Of a stretch of DNA of 64,000 bases, positions 41,322-49,686 are shown in pieces. Source of the DNA: Bacteroidota bacterium. GTDB lineage: Bacteria > Bacteroidota > Ignavibacteria > UBA10030 > UBA6906. Positions within the stretch are counted from its first letter, which is position 1; each line of letters begins with the position of its first letter. The translations under genes were made by a program, and so were the position numbers. The stretch spans positions 96,209 through 160,208 of the forward strand of contig JAHBUR010000004.1 in assembly GCA_019637975.1 (NCBI GenBank), in the 5' to 3' direction. Under the pieces are notes generated by a model. That model was not told the DNA's origin, searched no databases, and worked only from the letters and a program-made list of their open reading frames with translations.

Positions 41322-41669
41322 CTATCTGCTTGCCGCGATATGTGATCGCTTCTGAGTTTCTTCAATCACCTCCACGATCAGCGGGAAATACCGGTCGAGC
41401 GCACAGTCAACCTCCTCGCGCAGCGAACAACTTCCGTTGGACGATTGATGTTTGCATGAGCCGCATACATGCCTCCGCAACTGTTCCTCGTACGGAATAA
41501 TCGAATGGCTGTACACAGAATTGACAGCTTCAATAACCGCGGGCAAGTATTCCTTCATTGCGCAGAACCCGTCTCCCGCGATACGGCAGTGACCGTCTCC
41601 ACTTCCATCGAGGCACCTCACACAAATCCTCGCTTGAAATGCCTCCCAGTATTCTTCTCGCGTCGGCAT
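41322..41669 (-). CDS. Duplicated Cys-quartet protein
   Basis: A 115-residue soluble protein built from two copies of one motif. Each has cysteines at the exact spacing C-x2-C-x8-C-x7-C (residues 16, 19, 28, 36 and 69, 72, 81, 89), followed by a similar helix (CAMKEYLPAVIEAVNSVY and CALDRYFPLIVEVIEE). The quartets probably bind two [4Fe-4S] clusters or zinc ions. An AAAGGA site 8 bases upstream fixes the ATG at 41669; the longer frame would need a TTG start. No family name is known to me. It lies between TonB and the Cys-rich membrane protein gene. Confidence 0.7.
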   Translation of the reverse strand: MPTREEYWEAFQARICVRCLDGSGDGHCRIAGDGFCAMKEYLPAVIEAVNSVYSHSIIPYEEQLRRHVCGSCKHQSSNGSCSLREEVDCALDRYFPLIVEVIEETQKRSHIAASR

Positions 41670-41714
41670 AACTACAATCCTTTCGCTCAACGGAGCATAA
41701 AGCGCTTTCGTCTG

Positions 41715-42479
41715 CTACCCGGATGCCGCGTCTTTCAGTGCAAACTTAAACGGTATAGACACCCATACTCTTACCGGCCCTTGATTCATCACTGCCGGGG
41801 TGAATACAAATCCCATAGCGGCTTCAACCGCCGGATCGTTGAACAGTTCGGCGGTTGACTTTATCACAACCGCTTTCTTCGGCAAGCCATCTTTATCCAC
41901 CAGAATCTTCACCCACACTGTCCCTTCCAGTCCGGCGCGGATTGCCATATCGGGATACTTCGGGATGACGCGCTTGACAATCTGCGGCTGCTTTTCAACA
42001 GGAATGAAGGCATCCATCTCCGGATCATCATCAATGAGAATATCCTGCTGTATCTGGACGCCTTCACCCACTCCGGCGGCTTGCTCAAGCGCGGGTGATG
42101 GTGTTGCACTCAGTTCGGCTTGCGTGGCGAATGTTTGTTCGGCGGTCGCTTCCGCATCGGGTACCGGGACGGGAACGCCGATGGACGGCTTAACGTTTGC
42201 GGCAACCCCAACTGCGGGCGGCGGCGGCACAGCCGAGATGGACGGAGGCGGACCAAGGTCGCTGTACTTCATAATGCGCACAGATACCATGGGAATATCG
42301 TCTTCCGCATTCAGGTATTTGATCAGATAGTACGAGCCCAAGAAAACCGTGTGGACAACAAAAGAAATCACCATACCCTTGAAGTAGTTCTTGTGAAAAA
42401 CCTTCTTCAGTTCCGATCGTCCGTAGGTCATCTTTTGTGCCCCGGCCTGAGCCGTAGCGGTGATTGCTTCATCTCTCAT
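41715..42479 (-). CDS. tonB: TonB-family energy transducer
   Basis: A 254-residue TonB: a cytosolic N-terminus, one membrane helix (MVISFVVHTVFLGSYYLI), a long Pro-rich periplasmic linker and a C-terminal TonB domain. The domain has IVKRVIPKYPDMAIRAGLEG and VWVKILVDKDGLPKKAVVIK, with the conserved YP motif. It passes energy from the inner-membrane motor to an outer-membrane receptor. AAGGAG lies 8 bases before the ATG at 42479. No exbB, exbD or TonB-dependent receptor is nearby. A sigma-54-like promoter lies about 360 bases upstream, with two tiny hydrophobic frames between. Confidence 0.88.
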   Translation of the reverse strand: MRDEAITATAQAGAQKMTYGRSELKKVFHKNYFKGMVISFVVHTVFLGSYYLIKYLNAEDDIPMVSVRIMKYSDLGPPPSISAVPPPPAVGVAANVKPSIGVPVPVPDAEATAEQTFATQAELSATPSPALEQAAGVGEGVQIQQDILIDDDPEMDAFIPVEKQPQIVKRVIPKYPDMAIRAGLEGTVWVKILVDKDGLPKKAVVIKSTAELFNDPAVEAAMGFVFTPAVMNQGPVRVWVSIPFKFALKDAASG

Positions 42480-42532
42480 CGTAATAACTCCTTCCGTTTC
42501 GAGCGTGTGCCTGCAGGGAAACCGTTCCCCTT

Positions 42533-42616
42533 TCATGTAAACCGCAATACTAATGCCAGCAAAAGGAGGGGGAAAACGCCATAAGAGGAAGAGAATAGCG
42601 AATCGAACGCGTTCAT
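42533..42616 (-). CDS. Possible 27-residue hydrophobic peptide
   Basis: Open frame starting MNAFDSLF with a hydrophobic second half (VFPLLLLALVLRF), weak GAGAAA site upstream. It is one of two tiny frames between a sigma-54-like promoter and TonB; support is only positional and by hydrophobicity. Confidence 0.25.
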   Translation of the reverse strand: MNAFDSLFSSSYGVFPLLLLALVLRFT

Positions 42617-42715
42617 TTTCTCAATACTGAGAATCCAAACTGATGGAAAGAAACAGGGAAAGGGTGTACTACGGACGCCCTCCATCGGAAATTCGAACGA
42701 AAAGAGGCTCGAATA

Positions 42716-42796
42716 TTACCGCGCAAATGCAGCGGCAACGAGAAGGAGAAACAGAAAGGGTAACACGAGCGCAACAAGGCACATCTGAATACGCAT
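42716..42796 (-). CDS. Possible 26-residue membrane peptide
   Basis: A 26-residue frame: a short start (MRIQMC), one strongly hydrophobic helix (LVALVLPFLFLLLVAAAFA) and a terminal Arg. A GGAG site stands 11 bases upstream. Its start lies about 34 bases after the expected transcription start of the sigma-54-like promoter at 42840-42856, the same leader length as for ccmF and the porin gene. That is the main support. Small peptides of this form often assist membrane oxidases. The remaining 42480-43017 otherwise holds only the other small frame, the promoter and the terminator. Confidence 0.42.
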   Translation of the reverse strand: MRIQMCLVALVLPFLFLLLVAAAFAR

Positions 42797-42839
42797 GGAA
42801 GTAACCACTCCGAAATGTATATCAATTCAACACTTGATG

Positions 42840-42856
42840 GGGCAATTGATGTGCCA
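42840..42856 (-). promoter_or_regulatory. Sigma-54-like promoter before the TonB region
   Basis: On the minus strand: TGGCACATCAATTGCCC. GG and GC are exactly 10 bases apart, and TGGCAC-N5-TTGC is the full sigma-54 consensus form. This is one of the two best matches of the five sites. Confidence 0.68.
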
Positions 42857-42962
42857 TTCCGAGGACACATGATTGGACAGTGAATGACAGAGTATGCACA
42901 AGAAGTGAAGCTGCGCCTTCCTAAATCTGGGAAGAACGCCGCGCCCGTTCCTAAAAATGAAA

Positions 42963-42992
42963 TGTCCCGTCTGCCGGAAGGCAAACGGGACA
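42963..42992 (-). terminator. Intrinsic terminator after the 9-heme cytochrome gene
   Basis: An 8-bp perfect outer stem (TGTCCCGT / ACGGGACA), an inner TGCC/GGCA pair and a small loop, 26 bases past the stop at 43018. On the minus strand it is followed by TTTCATTTTT. Confidence 0.8.
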
Positions 42993-43017
42993 TTCACGTC
43001 ATCCACTATGCTGCGGA

Positions 43018-44094
43018 TCAATAGTCGATCTCAGCGCCGCCGATATTGAGCTTGCCGTTTATGTGTTTGGAGGGATTGATGATCTGTGTGTTGGCATTGA
43101 CTACATCGCCATGGCAATTCGCGCATGTCCATCCCTGCGGAATAGGAGGATGTGACCCGCCTTCAGCCGCCGTTTTCGGAAGGGCGCGCAACATCAACGT
43201 CGGGCGGGATACATCGCCGTGACATGTGCCGCATGCCATCTGACTTCCACTCGGATCGTTCCACACGGGGGCAAACTCAGGATTCCCATTCTTGAAGTTC
43301 CCGTGACAATACGTTGACGAGCATTTCAACGTAATCGGGTCGTACACCGGGTTCGGTGTGAACAAGGGAAGATTCGGGCTGTAGTTCGGAGTCCCGGGCT
43401 TGTTCGTGACTGTACGGGTGAGTGTGTTATTCATAATCACTTCAGCACCGGGAGTTTGATCGATATGACCCGGAGCATACGTCGGCCCCGGAACCGCATG
43501 GCACTCGTTGCAGAGAATAGGGAATGCCAGCGAACTTCCCAGAAAATGAATCTGATGGGCACCGACTCCGCGTGCAGTCCGCGCCGTGTTGCCGCTGAGA
43601 TCACGCGGCGGTGCAGGATTCGTTGTGCCATGACACGTTACGCAATTTTCCGGTCCTCCGGGTTGATTATGGCACGTTCTGCAAGACGAAGGCACTGTAC
43701 CGCCGGCGTAACTTGCCCCGTGGCAAGTCTGACACGGACGCATATCCCAGTTGTTCGCTGCAATTGCCTTGCCGTGAAAGTTGGGAGATGACGGATCTTC
43801 AAATCCGCGGCCGTGAATATTCGCCCCCGTCGCGTTATGACAGGTGATGCAGGAAACCTGCGAGCTGCCGCCGTTATAATCCTGCCCGTGACACACAAAG
43901 CACGACGCAACGGTCGCGCTGCCGGTTTTAAGAACCGTGCCGTGGAAATTCGTCGACGCCGTGTCGAGCCAGCTGTCGAGGTGAACCTGCGTTCCGGGTG
44001 AAACCGGGGGCAGGCCCTCCTTCAGTTCTGTGCAGCCATTCCAGAGAACGGCTGCACCAAAGATGATTGTGAGAAGTACAATTCTCGTTTTCAT
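43018..44094 (-). CDS. Nine-haem CxxxxCH/CxxCH lipoprotein cytochrome c
   Basis: A 358-residue predicted lipoprotein (lipobox LWNGC) with eight CxxCH motifs and one CxxxxCH (KCSSTYCHG), as in the family found in Geobacter surface cytochromes. The first half has closely spaced CHG motifs (CFVCH, CITCH, CQTCH, CRTCH, CVTCH). The ATG at 44094 is chosen because the lipobox follows it directly. It is the last gene of a three-cytochrome unit (12-, 6-, 9-haem), ended by the terminator at 42963-42992. As a lipoprotein with stacked haems it could sit on the outer face of an electron conduit. Confidence 0.85.
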   Translation of the reverse strand: MKTRIVLLTIIFGAAVLWNGCTELKEGLPPVSPGTQVHLDSWLDTASTNFHGTVLKTGSATVASCFVCHGQDYNGGSSQVSCITCHNATGANIHGRGFEDPSSPNFHGKAIAANNWDMRPCQTCHGASYAGGTVPSSCRTCHNQPGGPENCVTCHGTTNPAPPRDLSGNTARTARGVGAHQIHFLGSSLAFPILCNECHAVPGPTYAPGHIDQTPGAEVIMNNTLTRTVTNKPGTPNYSPNLPLFTPNPVYDPITLKCSSTYCHGNFKNGNPEFAPVWNDPSGSQMACGTCHGDVSRPTLMLRALPKTAAEGGSHPPIPQGWTCANCHGDVVNANTQIINPSKHINGKLNIGGAEIDY

Positions 44095-44107
44095 ATTCGT
44101 CACCACG

Positions 44108-45265
44108 TTAAGGTGTTCGCAATGCTTGCAGAGATGAGTTGAGCAATGCCTGTGCATACTTCTTATTGTGCATGCCGCGGCTCATGTCATGTTCAATGAA
44201 GAAGTAGTTGTAGAGAGCCCCGGCTTTGTAGGCAGGGGATATTCGTAACGGGTTACCCCCACTTGCATTGATGCTTCCCGATGCGGTCACCCAATTCCGC
44301 TGGCGCAGCAAAGTGAACAAGGAATGCAGCGAGTCTTCAATTGCCTTTTCGGATGCAAGCAACGTCGCCTTCGTGAACCCGCCCGTTCCGTGGCAGCCGC
44401 TCACGTTACATCCTGCCAGAACGAACAACGTATCTGTTCCTGCTTCCGTTGACGAATACCGGATTTTCATCGTGTGCCCGCCTCCGCGTCCGGCACCGAG
44501 ATCGGGCGGATAGACTTGCGAGGCCATATGGCACGCCACGCAACCTTCTTCCTTGATAGCGGTGTTCAATGTGTGACCGGAATTTTCATACGCCGTTCCC
44601 CGGAACTGGAAGCCTCCTGTGCCCATCAGCATCTGCGCCTGAACACCGTAGTGCGGGTACCATCGCGATGATGTGATGACAATGGTATCGGAAGCAGCAT
44701 ACTTCGAGGTATCGGGCCTCGGACTCAATGAACGGGGCTGGTGGCATTGTGCACACACGTTTCCCTTGCCATAATCAAACGTTGCAGCGGAGTACCCAAC
44801 AATTGTTGAGGCAAGTGTCACCGGATTGGAACTACGGAGAGAGAAGTCACCCCGTGAGTGCGGAGAATGGCAGGCAAAGCATCCGGGTGGGCTGGGGTTG
44901 TTCTTCGGCGCCACGATCTGCGATGCAAAATTGTTCTTCCATCGTTCAATAAAACCCTCGGTCGTGTGACATCCGGCGCAATCGGGGCCGTTGCGTTCCA
45001 GATCGCCGCCGTAGGCATGCAGCGAACGCTCCCATTGATACCGGCGTGCCCACAGGTAATAGGTCGTATCAATATCGGGGTTATGGCATGAACCGCAATT
45101 GATGTTCGGTGCAAATCCTTCGAGGTTCAGAACGCCTGTGGCCCCGTCTTTCCCGTCCTTTCCGTCCTTGCCGTCGGACCCTGCCGGTCCTTCGCAACCG
45201 AAAAGCACAAGCGCAACTGCGACCAGCACTGCAAGCAATGCTAATGGGGTGAATGGTTTTTTCAT
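44108..45265 (-). CDS. Six-haem lipoprotein cytochrome c with collagen-like linker
   Basis: A 385-residue predicted lipoprotein (lipobox LVLFGC). Directly after the lipid Cys comes a collagen-like Gly-X-Y run (GSDGKDGKDGKDGATG), encoded by 9-bp DNA repeats near 45144-45173. Then come five CxxCH (CGSCH, CAGCH, CFACH, CAQCH, CVACH) and one CxxxxCH (CNVSGCH). The C-terminal 100 residues lack haem motifs. AAGGAGA lies 7 bases before the ATG at 45265; the gene begins inside the last bases before the 12-haem stop region, in the same transcript. The linker would hold the haem domain away from the membrane. Confidence 0.84.
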   Translation of the reverse strand: MKKPFTPLALLAVLVAVALVLFGCEGPAGSDGKDGKDGKDGATGVLNLEGFAPNINCGSCHNPDIDTTYYLWARRYQWERSLHAYGGDLERNGPDCAGCHTTEGFIERWKNNFASQIVAPKNNPSPPGCFACHSPHSRGDFSLRSSNPVTLASTIVGYSAATFDYGKGNVCAQCHQPRSLSPRPDTSKYAASDTIVITSSRWYPHYGVQAQMLMGTGGFQFRGTAYENSGHTLNTAIKEEGCVACHMASQVYPPDLGAGRGGGHTMKIRYSSTEAGTDTLFVLAGCNVSGCHGTGGFTKATLLASEKAIEDSLHSLFTLLRQRNWVTASGSINASGGNPLRISPAYKAGALYNYFFIEHDMSRGMHNKKYAQALLNSSLQALRTP

Positions 45266-45336
45266 GACGATGTCTCCTTGTGATTCGAAGTATATTCGAC
45301 TTTGCTTTCTCAACAATCTGTTACTGGAACTACACT

Positions 45337-46419
45337 CTACCGGACCCGGCCATTATCCATATGGCACGTGAGACACGACGGATCTCTTCCGGTTACATCA
45401 TGACAGGTGATACATGTTTCCATATCGCGCCGGGCTTCTTCGGCGTGCAGCCCGCCGCCTGAGCCGCGTCCGAGCGTCGTGAACCCCGGAATGCCATGCG
45501 ATGCAGGTTTAAACCGCAGCTGTGAAATGTTGCCTCCCGTGCTGTGGCATTCTGTGCAGAATGTTTGCACTGAATGGCATGATTGACAATCTGCTTCTCT
45601 CGCTTTTGCATCAATGCCGTGCGTAAAGCGGTAATTCAGATCGTGAACGTTCTGCAATAATGTTTGCCTGGGCGAATCCTTTGTCGAGGTTTTGTGTGAC
45701 GGTTCTGTCGCCAAATCTCTGCCGCGACCGTAGCTGTACGATTTCAATCCCGGATCGAGATGGCATTGCTGGCAGAATGTTTCCTTGTGACACATCTGGC
45801 AATCGGCGTTCAACGCTCCGAGACGCGTCATATCGCGATGGTTTCTCGAGAAATCGGATCGTTCATGGTCGGGAGGAATCAAAGTAACAAAATTCGTGTG
45901 GCAGGCTTCGCAGGTATTCGTGGCCTTCCGGTCGTTGTGGCATGTGTTGCAGGTCGCCATCGAGGGGAAATTCGCCGCCGATACGTTGGCGACGTTTTCC
46001 ACGCCGGCGTGGCACGTGGCGCATTCAACCCCCTCCATCGCAACGTGTGCTTCATGCGAGAAAATCAGGTCCCGTTTCACCTGCGGTGCAGCCTGGAAAT
46101 CACTGGTGTTTTTGTGGCAGTACCCGCATTGAATCATTTCCGGATCGTTTACCTGTTCCTCATGGCAAGTGATACATGCATCATGATTGGCTGCGAGATT
46201 GTCGGATGTGAGTTTGCTGGTTTTCGCGGCCGCGTGGCAGGTTGCGCAATCTTCAATTCCCGCTTCTTTGATGTGGAACTCGTGCGAGAATTTCACCGTC
46301 GGGACTCTGCCCACTTCAGGAGAACTCCCTCCTGCACTCAGCGGAGATTTCTCCGAAAGAACAACAACGCCAAGCCCGACGGCACATGCAACGAGAAGTA
46401 TGATGTATCGGCGTATCAT
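45337..46419 (-). CDS. Twelve-haem periplasmic cytochrome c
   Basis: A 360-residue exported protein (hydrophobic N-terminus YIILLVACAVGLGVVVLS) with twelve CxxCH motifs. The spacing resembles strings of c7-type modules (KFSHEFHI... CATCH, LIFSHEAHVAMEGVECATCH), with distal His residues before each set. Such proteins thread outer-membrane porins (MtrA/OmaB-like) or act as periplasmic carriers. An AAGGGATAAG site precedes the ATG, and a strong terminator lies between it and the porin gene upstream, so it is either a separate transcript or read through at low level. Confidence 0.85.
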   Translation of the reverse strand: MIRRYIILLVACAVGLGVVVLSEKSPLSAGGSSPEVGRVPTVKFSHEFHIKEAGIEDCATCHAAAKTSKLTSDNLAANHDACITCHEEQVNDPEMIQCGYCHKNTSDFQAAPQVKRDLIFSHEAHVAMEGVECATCHAGVENVANVSAANFPSMATCNTCHNDRKATNTCEACHTNFVTLIPPDHERSDFSRNHRDMTRLGALNADCQMCHKETFCQQCHLDPGLKSYSYGRGRDLATEPSHKTSTKDSPRQTLLQNVHDLNYRFTHGIDAKAREADCQSCHSVQTFCTECHSTGGNISQLRFKPASHGIPGFTTLGRGSGGGLHAEEARRDMETCITCHDVTGRDPSCLTCHMDNGRVR

Positions 46420-46453
46420 AATCTTATCCCTTTACTTGGAAACTCAACCATAG

Positions 46454-46493
46454 AAAAAATCGCGTCTGCCTCCATGGTTACATGGAGGCAGAC
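46454..46493 (-). terminator. Strong intrinsic terminator after the porin gene
   Basis: A perfect 13-bp stem (GTCTGCCTCCATG / CATGGAGGCAGAC) with a 4-base loop. On the minus strand it is followed by GCGATTTTTTC. It lies 147 bases after the porin stop and 35 bases before the 12-haem gene. Confidence 0.85.
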
Positions 46494-46639
46494 AGGAAAA
46501 AGACACTCAGCCAACGGCTGTTCCGCATGCCGTGCAACGTCAGGCGGATAATTCGCCACAAAGTTGTATTGCGGGTTATTTCTCTCAGTGTTCATGCAGA
46601 GTTCTTTGCGCGTCATTTGTGTCTTTGATTCACAGCCTA

Positions 46640-47926
46640 TCAGAACTGCGTTGTAAACCAGTAGTTGACCTTTCCAAAAACACGGATGTCACTACGGACA
46701 ATTTTGTTCTGCAGCCACTGTCCCTGCAGGTCGAACGAAAGCTGCGACATGGGACGAAACGTTGCGCCGAGAGTTGTTGCAATGCCCTCTTCACGCTTTG
46801 CGTACTTGTCCAGTTTGTACGTGATGTACGCAACCCCCAGCGAGGGGACGAACATATTGTCGAAGAAGGGGTACGTTGCCTGGATGCTTGCATTATCCTG
46901 CTCGCCGGCATACCCTGTTGTACCGCGATACGACAATCCGATGTAGCGGTGGACAAGGCCCACCGTATAGCGGAAACCCTTGTCGTCGGAGTACTTCACG
47001 TACGCGCCGCGGGCAAACGCCCGCACGTCGGGGAACATGATGTAATCGGCGCCGAGCTCAAATTCATCCACCGACTTCAAATCGAACAGCGAGAAGAACG
47101 AATTGTACATCACCCGCGGCTCACGACGAATGAAGTCGCCGCTGACACTCAGGTCATCGAACAAGCCAAGCCGGATACCCAACTGGCCGCGCTGCATTTT
47201 CTTGAAATTCAAATCATAATCATACCTGCCGTACACACGGGAAGCGCCGAACCGGTACGACACATCGCCGCTGACGTATTGTTCCTTTTCTGTTTCGGGC
47301 ATGACATAGACAAGAAAGGGATTGAACAGCGAGTCGGCACGGGAGGCCCAATATCCGATTCGCTCACGATTGCGGTTGATATAGCTGATGCCTACGCGTG
47401 CATTCTCGATTGCATTCACGAGGAACTGGCCGCCAACGGTAAAATTGTTTTTCAACTTCTTCCACTCGCGCAATTCGTACTCAACCGGAGTCGTTTGACC
47501 GCCGTAGGCTGTAAACCGGAATTTATTTTCCGCAAAACGGAGTGTCAGCAATCCGCCATCGATGGTCCCATTGCCCACACCGGCAAAATACGGAACACGT
47601 CCGAACGAAAGATCAGCAGTGTTGAAAATATTCTTCCACTGTCCGTACACATAGTAAAAGCGATAGTCGGGACGTTCATCGAGCGTCTTCTGCAACATTC
47701 CCGATACTTGGAAGTGCGTGTGAATACTGAAGTCGGAGAACGCCGCATCGAGAATCGCGGACTGGAACCCGCGCACAAATCTCTTCGAGACATCGACCGT
47801 ATCGTACTTCTCGTACGTGTAGAACGAGCCGATTAAGCGACCGTTGATGACCTGCGCCGGGGCACTCGCTTGAACCAGGAACGAAATAAGTGCGAAAGAA
47901 AGAACGAAAGGAGTGAACGTTTTCAT
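46640..47926 (-). CDS. Outer-membrane porin-like beta-barrel
   Basis: A 428-residue exported protein with a signal peptide (ending QASAPAQ) and repeated amphipathic strands (RFYYVYGQWKNIF, NNFTVGGQFLVNAIENARVG, ELGADYIMFPDVRAFARGAY). It ends in aromatic residues (FGKVNYWFTTQF), so it is a barrel of roughly 18-22 strands. Adjacent multiheme cytochrome genes make it a candidate for the porin of an extracellular electron conduit, like MtrB/OmbB, although no sequence motif proves this. The start at 47926 is supported by the signal peptide. A sigma-54-like promoter (47969-47984) lies 43 bases upstream. Confidence 0.72.
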   Translation of the reverse strand: MKTFTPFVLSFALISFLVQASAPAQVINGRLIGSFYTYEKYDTVDVSKRFVRGFQSAILDAAFSDFSIHTHFQVSGMLQKTLDERPDYRFYYVYGQWKNIFNTADLSFGRVPYFAGVGNGTIDGGLLTLRFAENKFRFTAYGGQTTPVEYELREWKKLKNNFTVGGQFLVNAIENARVGISYINRNRERIGYWASRADSLFNPFLVYVMPETEKEQYVSGDVSYRFGASRVYGRYDYDLNFKKMQRGQLGIRLGLFDDLSVSGDFIRREPRVMYNSFFSLFDLKSVDEFELGADYIMFPDVRAFARGAYVKYSDDKGFRYTVGLVHRYIGLSYRGTTGYAGEQDNASIQATYPFFDNMFVPSLGVAYITYKLDKYAKREEGIATTLGATFRPMSQLSFDLQGQWLQNKIVRSDIRVFGKVNYWFTTQF

Positions 47927-47968
47927 AGGTATCTCAGTAGTGTTTGAGATAGGATATGTCTGTTGCAC

Positions 47969-47984
47969 GGCAACCCGTGTGCCA
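47969..47984 (-). promoter_or_regulatory. Sigma-54 promoter before the porin gene
   Basis: On the minus strand: TGGCACACGGGTTGCC. GG and GC are 10 bases apart and both boxes fit the sigma-54 consensus. The expected transcription start is near 47958, 32 bases before the start codon. Confidence 0.68.
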
Positions 47985-48222
47985 CGGTTAATGAGCCAAA
48001 AGTGGCGAATTTATATCAAAGAAAGCCAACTTCCCGACATGCCAAGGCTTCCGGATTCCAATTTTTAAGAGAACTTCTTTGGGATTTCCGACAAATAAGA
48101 ACTCTTATCGGGAATGTGTGCGCTGTAATCGAAAAAGATATCGCTCTTAGCGGGCCGACCATCTGGAGAATGAAGCGCCGAACCCCGGAAGTGTTCGCCC
48201 ACCCAGCACCTCCTTGTGCTTC

Positions 48223-49686
48223 TCAGAGAACAGTTGCTTTCTGCTGCTTTTTCTCAATGCGTCGAATGGTCAGGTATAATGAAACAACCAAAACTGACAG
48301 AATCAAGGTCGCTATCCCCAAGCCGAAACGACGGAAATAATACTCGTCAACCGCAGCGTGTGCCTCGCCGTGCACTGTTGAGGCAACGGCAAGCCCTTTT
48401 CCGATCACCTCGCTGAACTTCTCGCTGTCAAAAGCATGTACCATCGTCCGTGCTTCCAATCGCGCTTGTCGTGCGTCGCGGAGTTTGTATTTTGCTTCGC
48501 TGATCTCCATCCCTTTTTGCTCGGCTTCATCGACCAGCCGTTGAGCCCGTTGTTCATCCGATTCAAGACTGTCGGCAAGAAGCCGCATCAACGCCGCCGC
48601 TTGAAATCCCTTTGCGTTGTCTTCTTCACTGTGACATCTGCCGCATGTTGCTTCGGGCGCCGTACCAAGAAGCTCATTCGTCGCAGCGACGATTTCATGA
48701 TTGCCGTGACAGGTCTCGCATTCAGGCAGCAGTAGATCATCGAACGCCCTTTTGTGCGGACTCGCGGAGAACAAGTCCGCATTCAACGCATGGCATGTGC
48801 CACACACTTTCGAAATGGACTCGACGCCGGGGGGAGTCGCTGCATGGTTGCCGTGACAACTGTTGCACGCAGGCGCGCCGAGATCGTGCTTTTGCAGCAA
48901 TGCAATGCCGTGCACACTTGAGGAGAATTTCTCAAGCTGGTCAGTCGGAATGCCATACTCCTTCATGTACTCCGCGTTGCTGTGGCATGAGCCGCATGTT
49001 GCCGGCAGGTTTGTCGCGTACACTTTCGACTTCAGGTCCTTTGCCGAGCGGATGTCATGCGCGCCATGACAGCTTGCGCATTCCGCCACTTTTGCATCCC
49101 CCTTCGCGTTGCGCATGCCGTGGATACTTGTTCTATATTTCTCCATCTGATCGACAGGCAACGACGGGTTGTACGACCGCATATAAACGGCATTGGAATG
49201 ACACGTTGCGCATGTCTTCACTACATGCAACGGGTGCACGGGAGAAGCAGGGTTCTTCGCCGACACTATGCCGTGCGCGCCATGGCATGTTGTACATTGC
49301 GCGATATGTTCCTTTCCCGTCACGGCTAATTTACCGTGAACGCTTGTCTGCAAGAACTTCCATTGGTTTACAGGCAGTGCCGAGCCGAATGATTTCATCG
49401 TTGCTTCATCCGCATGACATTTCGCGCACGCTTCGGAAATCGCATCGCCCTTCGGTATGCCGATGAACCCGGCGGCTTTGCTCATTGCGCGTTCCATGTC
49501 GTCAGATTTGGGGTTTCCGCCGTGGCAATCCGCACACGAGATTCCCTTTGAGGCGTGAATATCCTTCTTGAACAGTTGCGTCGGCTTGTCTCCCAACAAT
49601 TGATGGCACTTCACACATTCATCCGCTCCGTGCGAGTAGCCTGCACACACAACCAGCAACACCGATATTGCAGCGAGTTGTTTCAT
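48223..49686 (-). CDS. Eleven-haem membrane-anchored cytochrome c
   Basis: A 487-residue exported cytochrome: a signal peptide, eleven CxxCH motifs (CVKCH through CGRCH) up to about residue 350, an alpha-helical region rich in Glu/Arg/Ala, and one C-terminal membrane helix ([19 protein letters not shown]) with a basic tail. SVHG and SIHGMRN repeats place distal histidines near haems. Its ATG overlaps the cytochrome b stop in an ATGA. It is the last gene of the nine-gene run, with cytochrome b and Rieske just upstream, and probably takes electrons from that complex into the periplasm. Confidence 0.86.
   Translation of the reverse strand: MKQLAAISVLLVVCAGYSHGADECVKCHQLLGDKPTQLFKKDIHASKGISCADCHGGNPKSDDMERAMSKAAGFIGIPKGDAISEACAKCHADEATMKSFGSALPVNQWKFLQTSVHGKLAVTGKEHIAQCTTCHGAHGIVSAKNPASPVHPLHVVKTCATCHSNAVYMRSYNPSLPVDQMEKYRTSIHGMRNAKGDAKVAECASCHGAHDIRSAKDLKSKVYATNLPATCGSCHSNAEYMKEYGIPTDQLEKFSSSVHGIALLQKHDLGAPACNSCHGNHAATPPGVESISKVCGTCHALNADLFSASPHKRAFDDLLLPECETCHGNHEIVAATNELLGTAPEATCGRCHSEEDNAKGFQAAALMRLLADSLESDEQRAQRLVDEAEQKGMEISEAKYKLRDARQARLEARTMVHAFDSEKFSEVIGKGLAVASTVHGEAHAAVDEYYFRRFGLGIATLILSVLVVSLYLTIRRIEKKQQKATVL

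Noticed and set aside
42963-42992. Inverted repeat as a mobile-element end
   Set aside because: Position, T-rich tail and distance from the stop codon fit an intrinsic terminator; no transposase or target duplication is present.
42613-42993. A 126-residue minus-strand frame after the 9-haem gene
   Set aside because: It spans the terminator and the sigma-54-like promoter and has no recognisable domain; only the small frame at 42716-42796 inside the region has supporting signals.
45144-45173. 9-bp repeats as a CRISPR-like or satellite array
   Set aside because: They are in frame within the cytochrome gene and encode the Gly-Lys-Asp collagen-like run.
46416-46616. A 66-residue frame between the porin and the 12-haem gene
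   Set aside because: It runs straight through a perfect 13-bp terminator stem and has no ribosome site, so it is unlikely to be coding.
48600-49466. Long plus-strand frames opposite the cytochrome genes (for example 48612-49466)
   Set aside because: They are mirrored readings of the CxxCH-rich genes; the real frames carry signal peptides, haem motifs and ribosome sites on the minus strand.
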